Positions 1 to 6,741 of a DNA stretch of 12,273 bases are shown in pieces. Each line of letters starts with the position of its first letter. Position 1 is the first letter of the stretch. Location of the stretch: NCBI GenBank assembly GCA_035500775.1, contig DATJWY010000328.1, forward strand, positions 1 to 12,273. The letters are read 5' to 3'. Made by a program: the position numbers and the translations under genes. The notes below the pieces were generated by a model. It had not been told where the DNA came from. It was given only the letters and a program-made list of their open reading frames with translations, and ran no database searches. The stretch is from DATJWY01 sp035500775 (GTDB lineage Bacteria; Pseudomonadota; Alphaproteobacteria; Acetobacterales; Acetobacteraceae).

Positions 1-59
1 TCGGCAATACTCACCGCGCCTTGCTCAGCCAGACGAACAAACTCCCGACGGCTCTCCAT
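1..59 (-). CDS. Transposase N-terminus (IS481-like), cut by window edge
   Basis: Reading leftward from an ATG at 59, the frame is open to the window edge and gives MESRREFVRLAEQGAVSIA, after which the window ends. The pattern of an initial charged segment 'RREFVRLAE' followed by a short 'G..SIA' resembles the first helix of the helix-turn-helix at the start of IS481-type DDE transposases, which usually continues into a 'LCRRFGIS..TGYKWL' motif. That continuation would lie outside the window, so the catalytic domain cannot be seen. The match is from recall of the family and covers only 19 residues. Support comes from the upstream flank, which has the look of an insertion-sequence end (direct repeats and a TGT-starting terminus). 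It could instead be an IS3-type OrfA or another small helix-turn-helix protein. Confidence 0.5.
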   Translation of the reverse strand, partial: MESRREFVRLAEQGAVSIA

Positions 60-115
60 GATCGATAGCGCCTTCCAGGGCATCGCTCCGCTCCACGCAG
101 ATCAAGCCCAAAAGC

Positions 116-155
116 GTCAACCATGTCTCCGAACGTACGTCAGGGATGTCTCCGG
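116..155. repeat. Two 17-bp direct repeats at the IS end
   Basis: Two near-identical 17-mers lie in the same orientation 23 bp apart: GTCAACCATGTCTCCGA at 116-132 and GTCAGGGATGTCTCCGG at 139-155. They share GTCA and ATGTCTCCG and differ only between and after those blocks. Between them is the 8-bp palindrome ACGTACGT (133-140), which overlaps the start of the second copy. Repeated motifs just inside a terminus are typical of transposase-binding sites. A spacing of 23 bp is close to two helical turns, so both copies would face nearly the same side of the DNA. The binding role is inferred. Confidence 0.6.
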
Positions 156-163
156 TCTATACA

Positions 164-205
164 GGGCCTCCAGGCCCCAGCAGGGTCCAGGGGCAGCGCC
201 CCTGG
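164..205. repeat. Double-hairpin palindromic unit downstream of the dap operon
   Basis: There are two consecutive inverted repeats. The first is GGGCCT-CC-AGGCCC at 164-177. The second is CCAGGGGC-AGC-GCCCCTGG at 187-205, a perfect 8-bp stem with a 3-base loop. The unit starts about 7 bases after the stop codon of the last gene of the leftward operon (stop at 212-214), so in RNA it would form strong hairpins right after that gene. No U-tract follows, so it is not a classical intrinsic terminator, although it may stabilise the 3' end or slow transcription. Related units occur near 3521-3672 and 12150-12263. Compared with those copies, the leading GGTCTGG of this unit appears replaced by the putative insertion-sequence end. 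Confidence 0.65.
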
Positions 206-211
206 CCTTCC

Positions 212-778
212 TTATCCCCCCGCCACCCCGCTCAAAGCATCAACCAGCGACGTCAAAGAGATACCCAGGAACAAATCCAGCGCCACGATCGCGCACGCCC
301 CGACCGCCCCGATCCCGAGCGTCACCCGTGTCGCGAACCATTCCAGCCAGAGCGCCCAGCCGGCGACGACGAGGCTGCTCGTCTCCGCGGCCCAGGACGG
401 CGCGCCGAGCAATTCCGGCACCGCCCCCGCCAGCAGCAGCACATACTGAATAACGTTGCACCAGTTCCAGGCGACGATGAAGCGCGGCCAACGCGCCTCC
501 TGCTCCATGCCGGCGACGACCTGCCGGGAGGCCAGCGCGAACCCGGCCCAGCCGATCACGTAGGCGAGCAGTTCCAGCCCCGCCGCGTGCAGCGGCCGGG
601 GCGGCCAGCCGGCATCCGCCCAGTCCAGCAGGCGCAGGGCGATGAAACCGGGCAGGCAGATCGGCGCCGCCCAGAAGCTGCGCGCCACGGCGGCGCCTTC
701 CCCCGCCATCAGGCGCGCGCCTTCCGGCCGGCCCTTGGCCAGCAGCATTGCGCCCTGCAGCCCGGCGGCGAAGCTCAT
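212..778 (-). CDS. Multi-pass membrane protein, last gene of dap operon
   Basis: This encodes a 188-residue protein of unknown function. The chosen start (MSFAAGLQGA) is the ATG at 778, which overlaps the TGA of the upstream gene as ATGA, a standard sign of translational coupling; a longer in-frame extension upstream lies inside the neighbouring gene and is rejected. Hydrophobic segments lie at about residues 33-52, 66-86, 101-123, 130-149 and 153-175, giving about five membrane passes. Features shared with the gene before it include an NW pair (105-106 here), a WLEWF.TR motif (144-151; WLQWFLAR in the partner) and 'LG......A' after it. The two are therefore probably diverged duplicates. No catalytic or transporter signature is visible. 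It ends just before a palindromic repeat, so it is the last gene of the operon. Expression with dapD/dapE is inferred from the overlaps. Confidence 0.8.
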   Translation of the reverse strand: MSFAAGLQGAMLLAKGRPEGARLMAGEGAAVARSFWAAPICLPGFIALRLLDWADAGWPPRPLHAAGLELLAYVIGWAGFALASRQVVAGMEQEARWPRFIVAWNWCNVIQYVLLLAGAVPELLGAPSWAAETSSLVVAGWALWLEWFATRVTLGIGAVGACAIVALDLFLGISLTSLVDALSGVAGG

Positions 779-1380
779 GCCGGTACCGTGAGGGCCGGCA
801 TCCCGCCACCCGCGAGCCAGGTCGGCCCGAACGTGACCGCAGCGGTGGCGATGCCCACCACCAGCACCAGCAGCGCCGCCCGCGACCGCGACAGCCCCAG
901 CCCGTGCCGCGCCAGGAACCATTGCAGCCAGAGCCCATACCCGGCGACCAGGATCAGCCCGATGCTGAACGCGATCTGCGGCGGCACCCCGCCATGCAGC
1001 GCCAGCGCCATCCCCGGCAGCAGCAGCGCCAGGGCCAGCGGCACCACCCATTGCGCCCAGTTGAGCGCGGTGGCGTAGCGCAGCCAGCCCGCCTCCCGGC
1101 CCCAGAGCCAGGCCAGGAATTGCGAGACGACCGGCGGCATCAGCAGGGTACAGAGGGTTTGCAGGAAGCCGGCGGCGGCCGCCCGCGCGTTACCCTGCAT
1201 CAGCAACAGCCCGGCCTCGACCAGCGGAAAGGCGATCAGCGGCGCGAGACTGGCCAGGAAGGCTTGCGACGTGTCGCCGAACGCGGCGAGGCCACGCGCC
1301 CGGCCGCGCGCGAGCAGCAGCATGCCCGCAAGGATATTGCCGCCGGGGCCGTCGCCGCGCCGGCCGGAACGCACCGTCAC
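775..1380 (-). CDS. Multi-pass membrane protein coupled to dapE
   Basis: This encodes a 201-residue protein of unknown function. The start is taken as the GTG at 1380, overlapping the dapE stop as GTGA. A strong GGAGGA ribosome-binding site at 1395-1390 lies 9 bases upstream, inside the dapE 3' end, and supports this over the ATG at 1449, which would overlap dapE by 73 bases. Hydrophobic segments lie at about residues 40-60, 72-92, 103-129, 135-156 and 166-188. The N-terminal 35 residues are polar and basic (SGRRGDG, then ARGRARG). It aligns by eye with the next gene over its whole length: 'LLLARGRARG' against 'MLLAKGRPEG', 'ALNWAQW' against 'AWNWCNV', and 'YGLWLQWFLARHGLG' against 'WALWLEWFATRVTLG'. 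Its stop overlaps the start of that gene. I recognise no known family; the position suggests a cell-envelope role linked to diaminopimelate or peptidoglycan supply, but this is only inference. Confidence 0.8.
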   Translation of the reverse strand: MTVRSGRRGDGPGGNILAGMLLLARGRARGLAAFGDTSQAFLASLAPLIAFPLVEAGLLLMQGNARAAAAGFLQTLCTLLMPPVVSQFLAWLWGREAGWLRYATALNWAQWVVPLALALLLPGMALALHGGVPPQIAFSIGLILVAGYGLWLQWFLARHGLGLSRSRAALLVLVVGIATAAVTFGPTWLAGGGMPALTVPA

Positions 1381-2525
1381 GCGAAGAAATCCTCCAGCAC
1401 GGCGCCATAAATATCCGCGAGCGCCCGCAGATCCGCCACCGGCACACACTCATCCACCTGATGCATCGTGGCGCCAACCAGGCCGAATTCGGCCACCGGA
1501 CAGAGCTGGGTGATGAAGCGGGCATCCGAGGTGCCGCCGCCGGTATCGAGGCGCGGCGTGATGCCGGTCATGCGCGCGATCGCGCCCCGCACCCGCTCGA
1601 CCAGCGCGCCCGGCTGGGTCAGGAACGCCTCGCCGCTCACCGCCACATGCAGGGTGAAGGTCTCGGCATGACGCGCGATCACCTGCCGCAGCCAGCTCTC
1701 CAGGGACGCGCCGGTATGGCGGTCATTGAAGCGGATATTCAGCCGCGCCTCGGCCTGGGCGGGAATGACGTTGGTCGCCGCGTTGCCGACATCGACCGAG
1801 GTGATCTGCAAGGTCGAGGGCTCGAACCAGTCGGTGCCCGCGTCGAGCGGGTCCGCGATCAGCGCGGCGAGCACGCGGACAAGACGATGCACCGGGTTGT
1901 CGGCGCGCTGCGGATAGGCGCTGTGGCCCTGCACGCCCTGGATGGCGATGCGCGCGTTCAGGCTGCCGCGCCGGCCGATCTTGATCACCTCGCCGAGGCG
2001 GCTCGGGTTGCTCGGCTCGCCGACCAGACAGAAATCCGGAACCTCGCCCTGCTGGCGCATCCAGTCCAGCACGCGCACGGTGCCGTCCGTCGCCGGTCCT
2101 TCCTCGTCGCCGGTGATCAGCAGGCTGATCGAGCCCACCGGCCGGCCGCGCGCCAGATGCGTTTCCACCGCGGCGACGAAGGCGGCGATCGCCCCCTTCA
2201 TGTCGCAGGCGCCACGGCCGTAGAGCACGCCGTCGCGCAGTTCGGCGGCGAAGGGACCGGCGGTCCAGCCAGCCTCGCCCGGCGGCACCACGTCGGTATG
2301 GCCGGCGAAGCAGAAATGCGGCCCGGCCTCGCCCAGCCTTGCATAGAGGTTGGGCGTGCCGCCGAATTGCAGCCGGGAGACGCGGAAGCCGAGCCGGGTC
2401 AGCGCCGCGTCCAGCACGTCGAGCGCGCCGTCATCCGCCGGCGTGACCGAGGCGCAGCGCAGCAAGGCCCGCGCGAGCGGCAGCGGATCGGCCGCTGCCG
2501 CCGGCTCAGTCGCGCAGGAGCTCAT
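1377..2525 (-). CDS. dapE: Succinyl-diaminopimelate desuccinylase
   Basis: DapE is an M20-family di-zinc hydrolase. It removes succinate from N-succinyl-LL-diaminopimelate to give LL-diaminopimelate, a precursor of meso-DAP and lysine, in the cytoplasm. The 382-residue product has the normal family length. The expected metal ligands and catalytic residues are present: H76 and D78 in FAGHTDVVPPG, D108 in GRGACDMKG, E141 and E142 in TGDEEGPATDGT, E170 in LVGEPSN, and H355 near the C-terminus in ATMHQVDECVP. H201 in QGHSAYP belongs to the lid/dimerisation domain. The GGGTSDARF segment is also typical of DapE. The ATG at 2525 lies within the 3' end of dapD (20-base overlap). No strong Shine-Dalgarno precedes it, so translation probably depends on ribosomes finishing dapD. 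The stop overlaps the next gene's GTG. Confidence 0.96.
   Translation of the reverse strand: MSSCATEPAAAADPLPLARALLRCASVTPADDGALDVLDAALTRLGFRVSRLQFGGTPNLYARLGEAGPHFCFAGHTDVVPPGEAGWTAGPFAAELRDGVLYGRGACDMKGAIAAFVAAVETHLARGRPVGSISLLITGDEEGPATDGTVRVLDWMRQQGEVPDFCLVGEPSNPSRLGEVIKIGRRGSLNARIAIQGVQGHSAYPQRADNPVHRLVRVLAALIADPLDAGTDWFEPSTLQITSVDVGNAATNVIPAQAEARLNIRFNDRHTGASLESWLRQVIARHAETFTLHVAVSGEAFLTQPGALVERVRGAIARMTGITPRLDTGGGTSDARFITQLCPVAEFGLVGATMHQVDECVPVADLRALADIYGAVLEDFFA
1390..1395 (-). promoter_or_regulatory. Ribosome-binding site deciding a GTG start
   Basis: GGAGGA on the minus strand, inside the last codons of dapE, lies 9 bases before the GTG at 1380. It is the strongest Shine-Dalgarno sequence I see in the operon, and it fixes the start of the first membrane-protein gene in an overlap where the codon would otherwise be doubtful. 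Confidence 0.7.
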
Positions 2526-3345
2526 TGATGGATGTCTTGGAACGGGTCCGCTCGTCCACGCGCTTGACGATCACGGCGCAGGCGAGGCCCGGCCCCGGCG
2601 TGCCGTCCGGCAAGGGCTTGCCGGGCATCGCCCCCGGCACCACCACCGAATAGGCCGGCACGCGGCCATAGAACACCTCGCCCGTCGCGCGGTCGATGAT
2701 GCGGGTGGAGGCGCCGAGGAACACGCCCCTCGACAGCACGCTGCCGCGCTCGACCACGACGCCCTCCGCGACCTCGGAGCGCGCGCCGATGAAGCAATCA
2801 TCCTCGATGATGACCGGCCCGGCCTGCAACGGCTCCAGCACGCCGCCGATGCCGACGCCGCCGCTGATATGGCAGTTGCGGCCGATCTGGGCGCAGCTCC
2901 CCACCGTGGCCCAGGTGTCGATCATCGTGCCGCGATCGATATACGCGCCGACATTGACGAAGGACGGCATCAGCACCACGCCCGGGGCGACATAGGCGGA
3001 GCGGCGCACCACCGCGCCCGGCACGGCGCGGAACCCGGCCTCGGCGAAGCGCGCCGCGTCCCATCCCTCGAACTTCACCGGCACCTTGTCGAACACCGGC
3101 GCGCCGCCGGCGCCCGGCATGGGCACGCTGTCATGCAGGCGGAAGGAGAGCAGCACCGCCTTCTTGAGCCACTGGTTGACCACCCAGCCCTCATCCTGGC
3201 GCTCGGCCACGCGCAGGCGCCCGGCATCGAGGGCGTCCAGCGCGGCCAGCACGGCGTCGCGCGCGGCACCGCCGGTCGCGGCGGAGAGCGTGTCGCGCCG
3301 CTCCCAAAGCTCTTCGATGGTGGCGCGGAGGGTATCGTCGGTCAT
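2506..3345 (-). CDS. dapD: Tetrahydrodipicolinate N-succinyltransferase
   Basis: DapD transfers succinyl from succinyl-CoA to tetrahydrodipicolinate, committing it to the succinylase branch of lysine/DAP synthesis. The enzyme is a cytoplasmic trimer. The 279-residue product matches the usual family length. An N-terminal helical part (about 1-100) includes the conserved VVNQWLKKAVLLSFRL (55-70). It is followed by a left-handed beta-helix of hexapeptide repeats (about 105-240) with SFVNVGAYIDRGTMIDTWAT (128-147) and ISGGVGIGGVLEPLQA (160-175). The C-terminus RSKTSINELLRD is the family hallmark. The ATG at 3345 is chosen because the protein then begins at the usual N-terminal helix; the upstream open frame (to 3660) is non-conserved and runs through palindromic repeats. 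It is the first gene of the leftward operon, and a candidate promoter lies about 40-65 bp upstream. Confidence 0.96.
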   Translation of the reverse strand: MTDDTLRATIEELWERRDTLSAATGGAARDAVLAALDALDAGRLRVAERQDEGWVVNQWLKKAVLLSFRLHDSVPMPGAGGAPVFDKVPVKFEGWDAARFAEAGFRAVPGAVVRRSAYVAPGVVLMPSFVNVGAYIDRGTMIDTWATVGSCAQIGRNCHISGGVGIGGVLEPLQAGPVIIEDDCFIGARSEVAEGVVVERGSVLSRGVFLGASTRIIDRATGEVFYGRVPAYSVVVPGAMPGKPLPDGTPGPGLACAVIVKRVDERTRSKTSINELLRD

Positions 3346-3382
3346 GCGGCGCTGCTTCGGTTCTGGCGGAAAACGGTGGCGG

Positions 3383-3411
3383 ACCATGGGCACGGGGCGC
3401 GGTTCTGTCAA
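3383..3411 (-). promoter_or_regulatory. Candidate sigma70 promoter of dapD operon
   Basis: On the minus strand a perfect -35 box TTGACA (3411-3406) is followed after 17 bases by CATGGT (3388-3383), which matches the -10 consensus at only three of six positions. Transcription would start near 3376, leaving a leader of about 30 bases before the dapD ATG at 3345. The -35 box and spacing are good and the -10 is weak, so this is a moderate-confidence prediction. Confidence 0.4.
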
Positions 3412-3520
3412 CGCGCGCGAGAGGACTCCAGCCCCCGCCAGCCAGCGCAGGGTAGGACGAGAAAGGCCAGGGCTCCCCCTCCATGGCCATTCCACCGCTC
3501 CTGCGGAACGGCGGAACCTT

Positions 3521-3672
3521 GGGCCACTCCGCCCTGGACCCGTCACGCGCAGGCGTGCATTCGCACGACGGGGCCGTACGGCCCCAGACCCCATGATTTT
3601 AAGAAAATCAAACAGTTGATGGTCTGGGGCCTCAAGGCCCCAGTGGGGGTCCAGGGGCAAAGCCCCCTGGAC
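3521..3672. repeat. Head-to-head pair of palindromic double-hairpin units
   Basis: The right unit, read on the plus strand, contains the hairpin CTGGGGCCTCAAGGCCCCAG (3624-3643) and then a 9-bp stem GTCCAGGGG/CCCCTGGAC with a 6-base loop (3649-3672). The left unit is inverted: GGGGCCGTACGGCCCC, a perfect 16-bp palindrome (3570-3585), then AGACCCC. Further left is a degenerate second hairpin at about 3521-3541, separated from the first by an extra segment of about 28 bases. A 28-base AT-rich spacer (3593-3620) lies between the units and carries its own hairpin GATTTT-AAG-AAAATC (3595-3609). On the minus strand, just after the kinase stop, hairpins are followed by a T-rich stretch (TTTGATTTTCTT), so the block may also terminate kinase transcription. 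Confidence 0.75.
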
Positions 3673-3687
3673 CTAAGGCCGCCGGCC

Positions 3688-6600
3688 TCATGCCTTTGCA
3701 GCGGGGCTGGGCGCGCCGGCTCCTTTCAGGATAGCCGACACGCGCTCGACAAGCAGCGCGCCCTCGACGGGCTTGCGCAGCAGCGAGAAGGCCCCGCTGA
3801 TCGCGCCGCCGACGGCGATCTCCGCGGCATTCGTGGCGAAGCCCGTAAGCAGGATGGCGGGCAACTCCGGCCGGCGCCGCTGCGCCTCGCGGATCAGCCC
3901 GATGCCGTCCATCCCGGGCATGGACAGGTCCGACACGATCAGGTCCACCGGCTCCCCCGCGTCGAGCAGCGCCAGCGCCGTGCTCGGGGAGTCCGCGGGG
4001 AGAACGGCATAGCCCGCCGCCTCCAACTGCTCGCTGAGGACCTCCCGCACGTTCCCGTCATCATCCACCAGGAGGAGACGGGAGCGTTCCCCGCCGTGAC
4101 CGGAGGCGCCCATGGTGTCGGACGGCGCGGCCGTAACGGAGCGCCCTTCCGCGGCGACCGGAAACCAGAGCCTGACCACCGTGCCATGCCCAGGCGCGCT
4201 CTCGATATGCAGGCCGCCGCCGCTCTGCTCGGCGAAACCGCGCGCCATGGCAAGCCCGAGCCCGGTGCCCTGGCCGACCGGCTTGGTGGTGAAGAACGGT
4301 TCCGATGCCCGGGCCAACGTCGCGGCGTCCATGCCGATGCCCGTGTCGGAGACCGAGAGCCTTACATACTCCCCGGCCCGGAGCGAGCCCGGATGGCCCG
4401 GATCGTCGTGCGGCACGGTTTCGGCCGCCGCCGACAGGGTCAGGATTCCCCCCCCTTGCATCGCGTCGCGCGCATTCGTGGCCAGGTTGACCAGCACGGT
4501 CTCCAACTGCCCCTTGTCGGCTAGCAGCGACGGCAATCCGGCGGGCGCCTCCCTCCGGACCTCGATCCCGGCACCGAGCGTATGCACCAGGATCTCCTGC
4601 ATGCCGGCGAGCAGGATCCCGGCATCGATCGGCTCCGCCCGCAGGTCGCCCTGGCGCGAGAAGGCGAGCAGGCGGCGCGTGATGGCGGCGCCGCGCCCGG
4701 CGGCCTCCAGGATCATGCGGGCGAGGCGGCGCACCCCCTCCGTGTCGCCGGGGCGACGTTCGATCAGCGCCCCACCGCCCTGCACCGCCTGGAGCACATT
4801 GTTGAAATCATGCGCGATCCCGCCGGCGAGCTGACCCAGCGCCTCCATGCGCTGCGCCTGCGCGAGCCGGGCCTGCGTCGCTTCCAAATCCCGCGTCCGC
4901 TCCGCAACCAGGCGCTCCAGATCCCCGCGCGACCGCGCGAGAGCCTCGCGCGCGGCGACGGTCTCCTCGATATCGGTGCAAGTGCCGAACCAGCGCGTGA
5001 CCGCCCCCGTCTCCGGGTCGCGGACCGGCAGCGCGCGGCAGAGATTCCAGCGATAGCCGCCACCCGCCTGGCACAGCCGGAACTCGACCTCGTACGGCTC
5101 GCCGGTGGCAACCGAATGCCGCCAGCGCGCCATGGCGCTGGCGCGGTCATCCGGGTGTAAAGCGATGGGCCAGCCGTGGCCCAGCGTCAGCTCCTGCGCC
5201 ATCCCGGTGCGTTCATACCAGCGCTGGTTGGCGTAATCGACAAATCCGTCCGGCCTGGCCGACCAGACCACCTGCGGCATGGCGTCGGTAATGGCGCGGA
5301 AGCGCGCCTCGCTCTCGGCCAGCGTCGCCTCGGCGGCCTTGCGGGCGGAGATGTCCTCGACGATGGAGATGAAATTGCGCGGCCGGCCGGCGTCGTCCCG
5401 CATCAGCGAGACGGTCAGGTTGCACCATAACAACGCTCCGCCCTTGCGGATGTAGCGCTTCTCCAAGCTGTAGGTGCAGATCTCGCCGGCGAGCAGACGG
5501 CGCATATTCTCCAGGTCGGGTCCGAGATCCTCGGGATAGGTCACGTCCTGGAACGTCATCTTCAGGAGTTCGGCCTCGCTGTAGCCGAGCATGGCGCAGA
5601 GCCGGCCATTGACCCGCAGCCAGCGTCCATCGAGGGCCACATGGGCGACCCCGACCGCCGCCTGGTCGAACGTGCCGCGGAACCGCGCCTCGCTCTCGCG
5701 GAGTTCCGCCTCCGCCTGCATGCGCTCCGCCTCGACGGCGGCCAGGGCGCGCGCGACCTCCTCCACCTCCCACACGCCGCTCCGGGCCGCGACCGCGGGC
5801 CCGCCGGCCAGATCCCGCACGGAGATGGCGATGCGGTGCGCCTGGTACAGCGCGACAAGCAGGCCGGTCAGCAGCAGGGCGCTCCCGCTGGCCACGGCGG
5901 CCAGCCGGACGTTCCATGGCTTCGCATCGACGGCGGCCCTGGCGGTGGTGACGATCACCCCCCAGTTCGATCCGGGCAAGCGGCTGAACGCGGTCAGGGC
6001 CGGCTCGCCGTGAAGGAAGGAAGACGCGATGGCGCCGTTCGCCGTGCCCTGGGAGAGGGCGCGCCATGCCTCGGCCGGCGGCGCGCGGCCCATGAATTTG
6101 TCCATGTCCGGGGTGCGCGCCACGATCAGGTTCCGCCCGTCGGGGAACGTGGCGATCCACGCGCTCCCCGGCAGCCCCAGCCACTCCAGCACCCGGCCCG
6201 GATTCGCCGGGCGGAGATCCGTGCCGAGGGCATAGACCATGCGGCCATTCCGCATCACCGGAACAACGATCGTCAGCCCCGTATCGCTCGCCGCGCCGGC
6301 CCCGGCGCAGAGGCCGGAAATCCGGATCCCCCCGCTCGCGAGAACGCCCCCGGCCACACCGCCGTCATCGCGCGGCGGCAGCTTCGCCCCGAAGGGCAGG
6401 TCGGAGTTCACGAGCATCCGCCCGGACGGGTCGAACAGCACGAAGCACACGCCCTCGGGGTGGGGCACGCGCGTCAACAAGCGGTGGAAGCCTTCCAGAT
6501 CGCCCGTTTCGAGCCGAGACGAGAGGGCCAGGGTCTGCAACGTCGCCCTGGCCGTTTCCAGTTCCTGCTCCACCACGGCGCCCAAGGCCTGCGCCCGGAC

Positions 6601-6741
6601 AAGCAGATCCCGCCGGGCCTCGGCCTGGCTGGACCGCCACACCAGAACGGCCCAGCCGGCCGAGACCGCGACAAGCGGCAGCACCATCGCGAGCCCAAGG
6701 GCGACAAGGCGCGCCCGGATCGTCGGGGGAGACCTCGGCAT
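3688..6741 (-). CDS. Hybrid sensor histidine kinase (Cache-PAS-PAS-HisKA-HATPase-REC)
   Basis: This encodes a 1017-residue inner-membrane sensor kinase. Transmembrane helix 1 lies at about 11-35. A Cache-like periplasmic sensor spans about 36-280 (includes VLFDPSGRMLVNSDL and TIVVPVMRNGRMVYALGTDL), and helix 2 lies at about 281-300. PAS 1 is at about 350-468 (FDQAAVGVAHVALDGRWLRV, then a PAC end FISIVEDISARK). PAS 2 is at about 475-593 (ITDAMPQVVWSARPDGFVDY, PAC end GTCTDIEETV). A coiled stretch at 594-632 leads into the HisKA box GGIAHDFNNVLQ with phospho-acceptor H644. The ATPase domain has N756 (VNLATNARDAM), DTGIGM (799-804), EPFFTTK (814-820) and GTGLGL (825-830). The C-terminal receiver has D893/D894, phospho-acceptor D938, T966 and K990, all intact. 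The C-terminal receiver implies a further phosphorelay partner, which is not encoded nearby. The ligand is unknown. It lies divergent from putA. Confidence 0.93.
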   Translation of the reverse strand: MPRSPPTIRARLVALGLAMVLPLVAVSAGWAVLVWRSSQAEARRDLLVRAQALGAVVEQELETARATLQTLALSSRLETGDLEGFHRLLTRVPHPEGVCFVLFDPSGRMLVNSDLPFGAKLPPRDDGGVAGGVLASGGIRISGLCAGAGAASDTGLTIVVPVMRNGRMVYALGTDLRPANPGRVLEWLGLPGSAWIATFPDGRNLIVARTPDMDKFMGRAPPAEAWRALSQGTANGAIASSFLHGEPALTAFSRLPGSNWGVIVTTARAAVDAKPWNVRLAAVASGSALLLTGLLVALYQAHRIAISVRDLAGGPAVAARSGVWEVEEVARALAAVEAERMQAEAELRESEARFRGTFDQAAVGVAHVALDGRWLRVNGRLCAMLGYSEAELLKMTFQDVTYPEDLGPDLENMRRLLAGEICTYSLEKRYIRKGGALLWCNLTVSLMRDDAGRPRNFISIVEDISARKAAEATLAESEARFRAITDAMPQVVWSARPDGFVDYANQRWYERTGMAQELTLGHGWPIALHPDDRASAMARWRHSVATGEPYEVEFRLCQAGGGYRWNLCRALPVRDPETGAVTRWFGTCTDIEETVAAREALARSRGDLERLVAERTRDLEATQARLAQAQRMEALGQLAGGIAHDFNNVLQAVQGGGALIERRPGDTEGVRRLARMILEAAGRGAAITRRLLAFSRQGDLRAEPIDAGILLAGMQEILVHTLGAGIEVRREAPAGLPSLLADKGQLETVLVNLATNARDAMQGGGILTLSAAAETVPHDDPGHPGSLRAGEYVRLSVSDTGIGMDAATLARASEPFFTTKPVGQGTGLGLAMARGFAEQSGGGLHIESAPGHGTVVRLWFPVAAEGRSVTAAPSDTMGASGHGGERSRLLLVDDDGNVREVLSEQLEAAGYAVLPADSPSTALALLDAGEPVDLIVSDLSMPGMDGIGLIREAQRRRPELPAILLTGFATNAAEIAVGGAISGAFSLLRKPVEGALLVERVSAILKGAGAPSPAAKA

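Larger units (their letters stand above)
1..163 (-). mobile_element. End of a probable IS481-like insertion sequence
   Basis: This is the 5' end of a putative insertion sequence whose body runs leftward out of the window. The outer boundary is placed at 163 because the minus strand from there starts TGTATAGACCGGAGACATC, and IS481-family termini commonly begin TGT. About 100 bp separate that terminus from the transposase ATG at 59. Immediately to the right of 163 the sequence is a palindromic unit (GGGCCTCCAGGCCCCAG) that also occurs elsewhere in this window, which suggests the element sits inside such a repeat. The other end of the element, its target duplication and the rest of the transposase are not in view, so the boundary is an inference. 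Confidence 0.42.
3346..3687. other. 342-bp non-coding region between kinase and dapD
   Basis: No credible gene is seen here. The dapD reading frame stays open upstream to 3660, but its sequence has no conserved look and crosses hairpin repeats. The stretch holds the candidate dapD promoter (3383-3411), roughly 110 bases with no recognised signal (3412-3520), and the head-to-head palindromic block (3521-3672). The histidine kinase ends at 3688, so the block sits between the 3' end of one leftward gene and the promoter of the next, where it could separate their transcription. Confidence 0.7.

Noticed and set aside
3346..3660. N-terminal extension of DapD upstream of 3345
   Set aside because: The DapD family N-terminus fits the ATG at 3345; the extension is low-complexity and runs through hairpin repeats.
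3521..3672. CRISPR array
   Set aside because: The repeats are inverted hairpins in pairs, not regularly spaced direct repeats with unique spacers, and there are no cas genes.
2350..4524. A 724-codon rightward open frame
   Set aside because: It lies antisense to dapE, dapD and the kinase, all of which are recognisable, and it reads through the palindromic repeat block. Its composition (Arg/Ala/Gly/His) is what GC-rich antisense gives.
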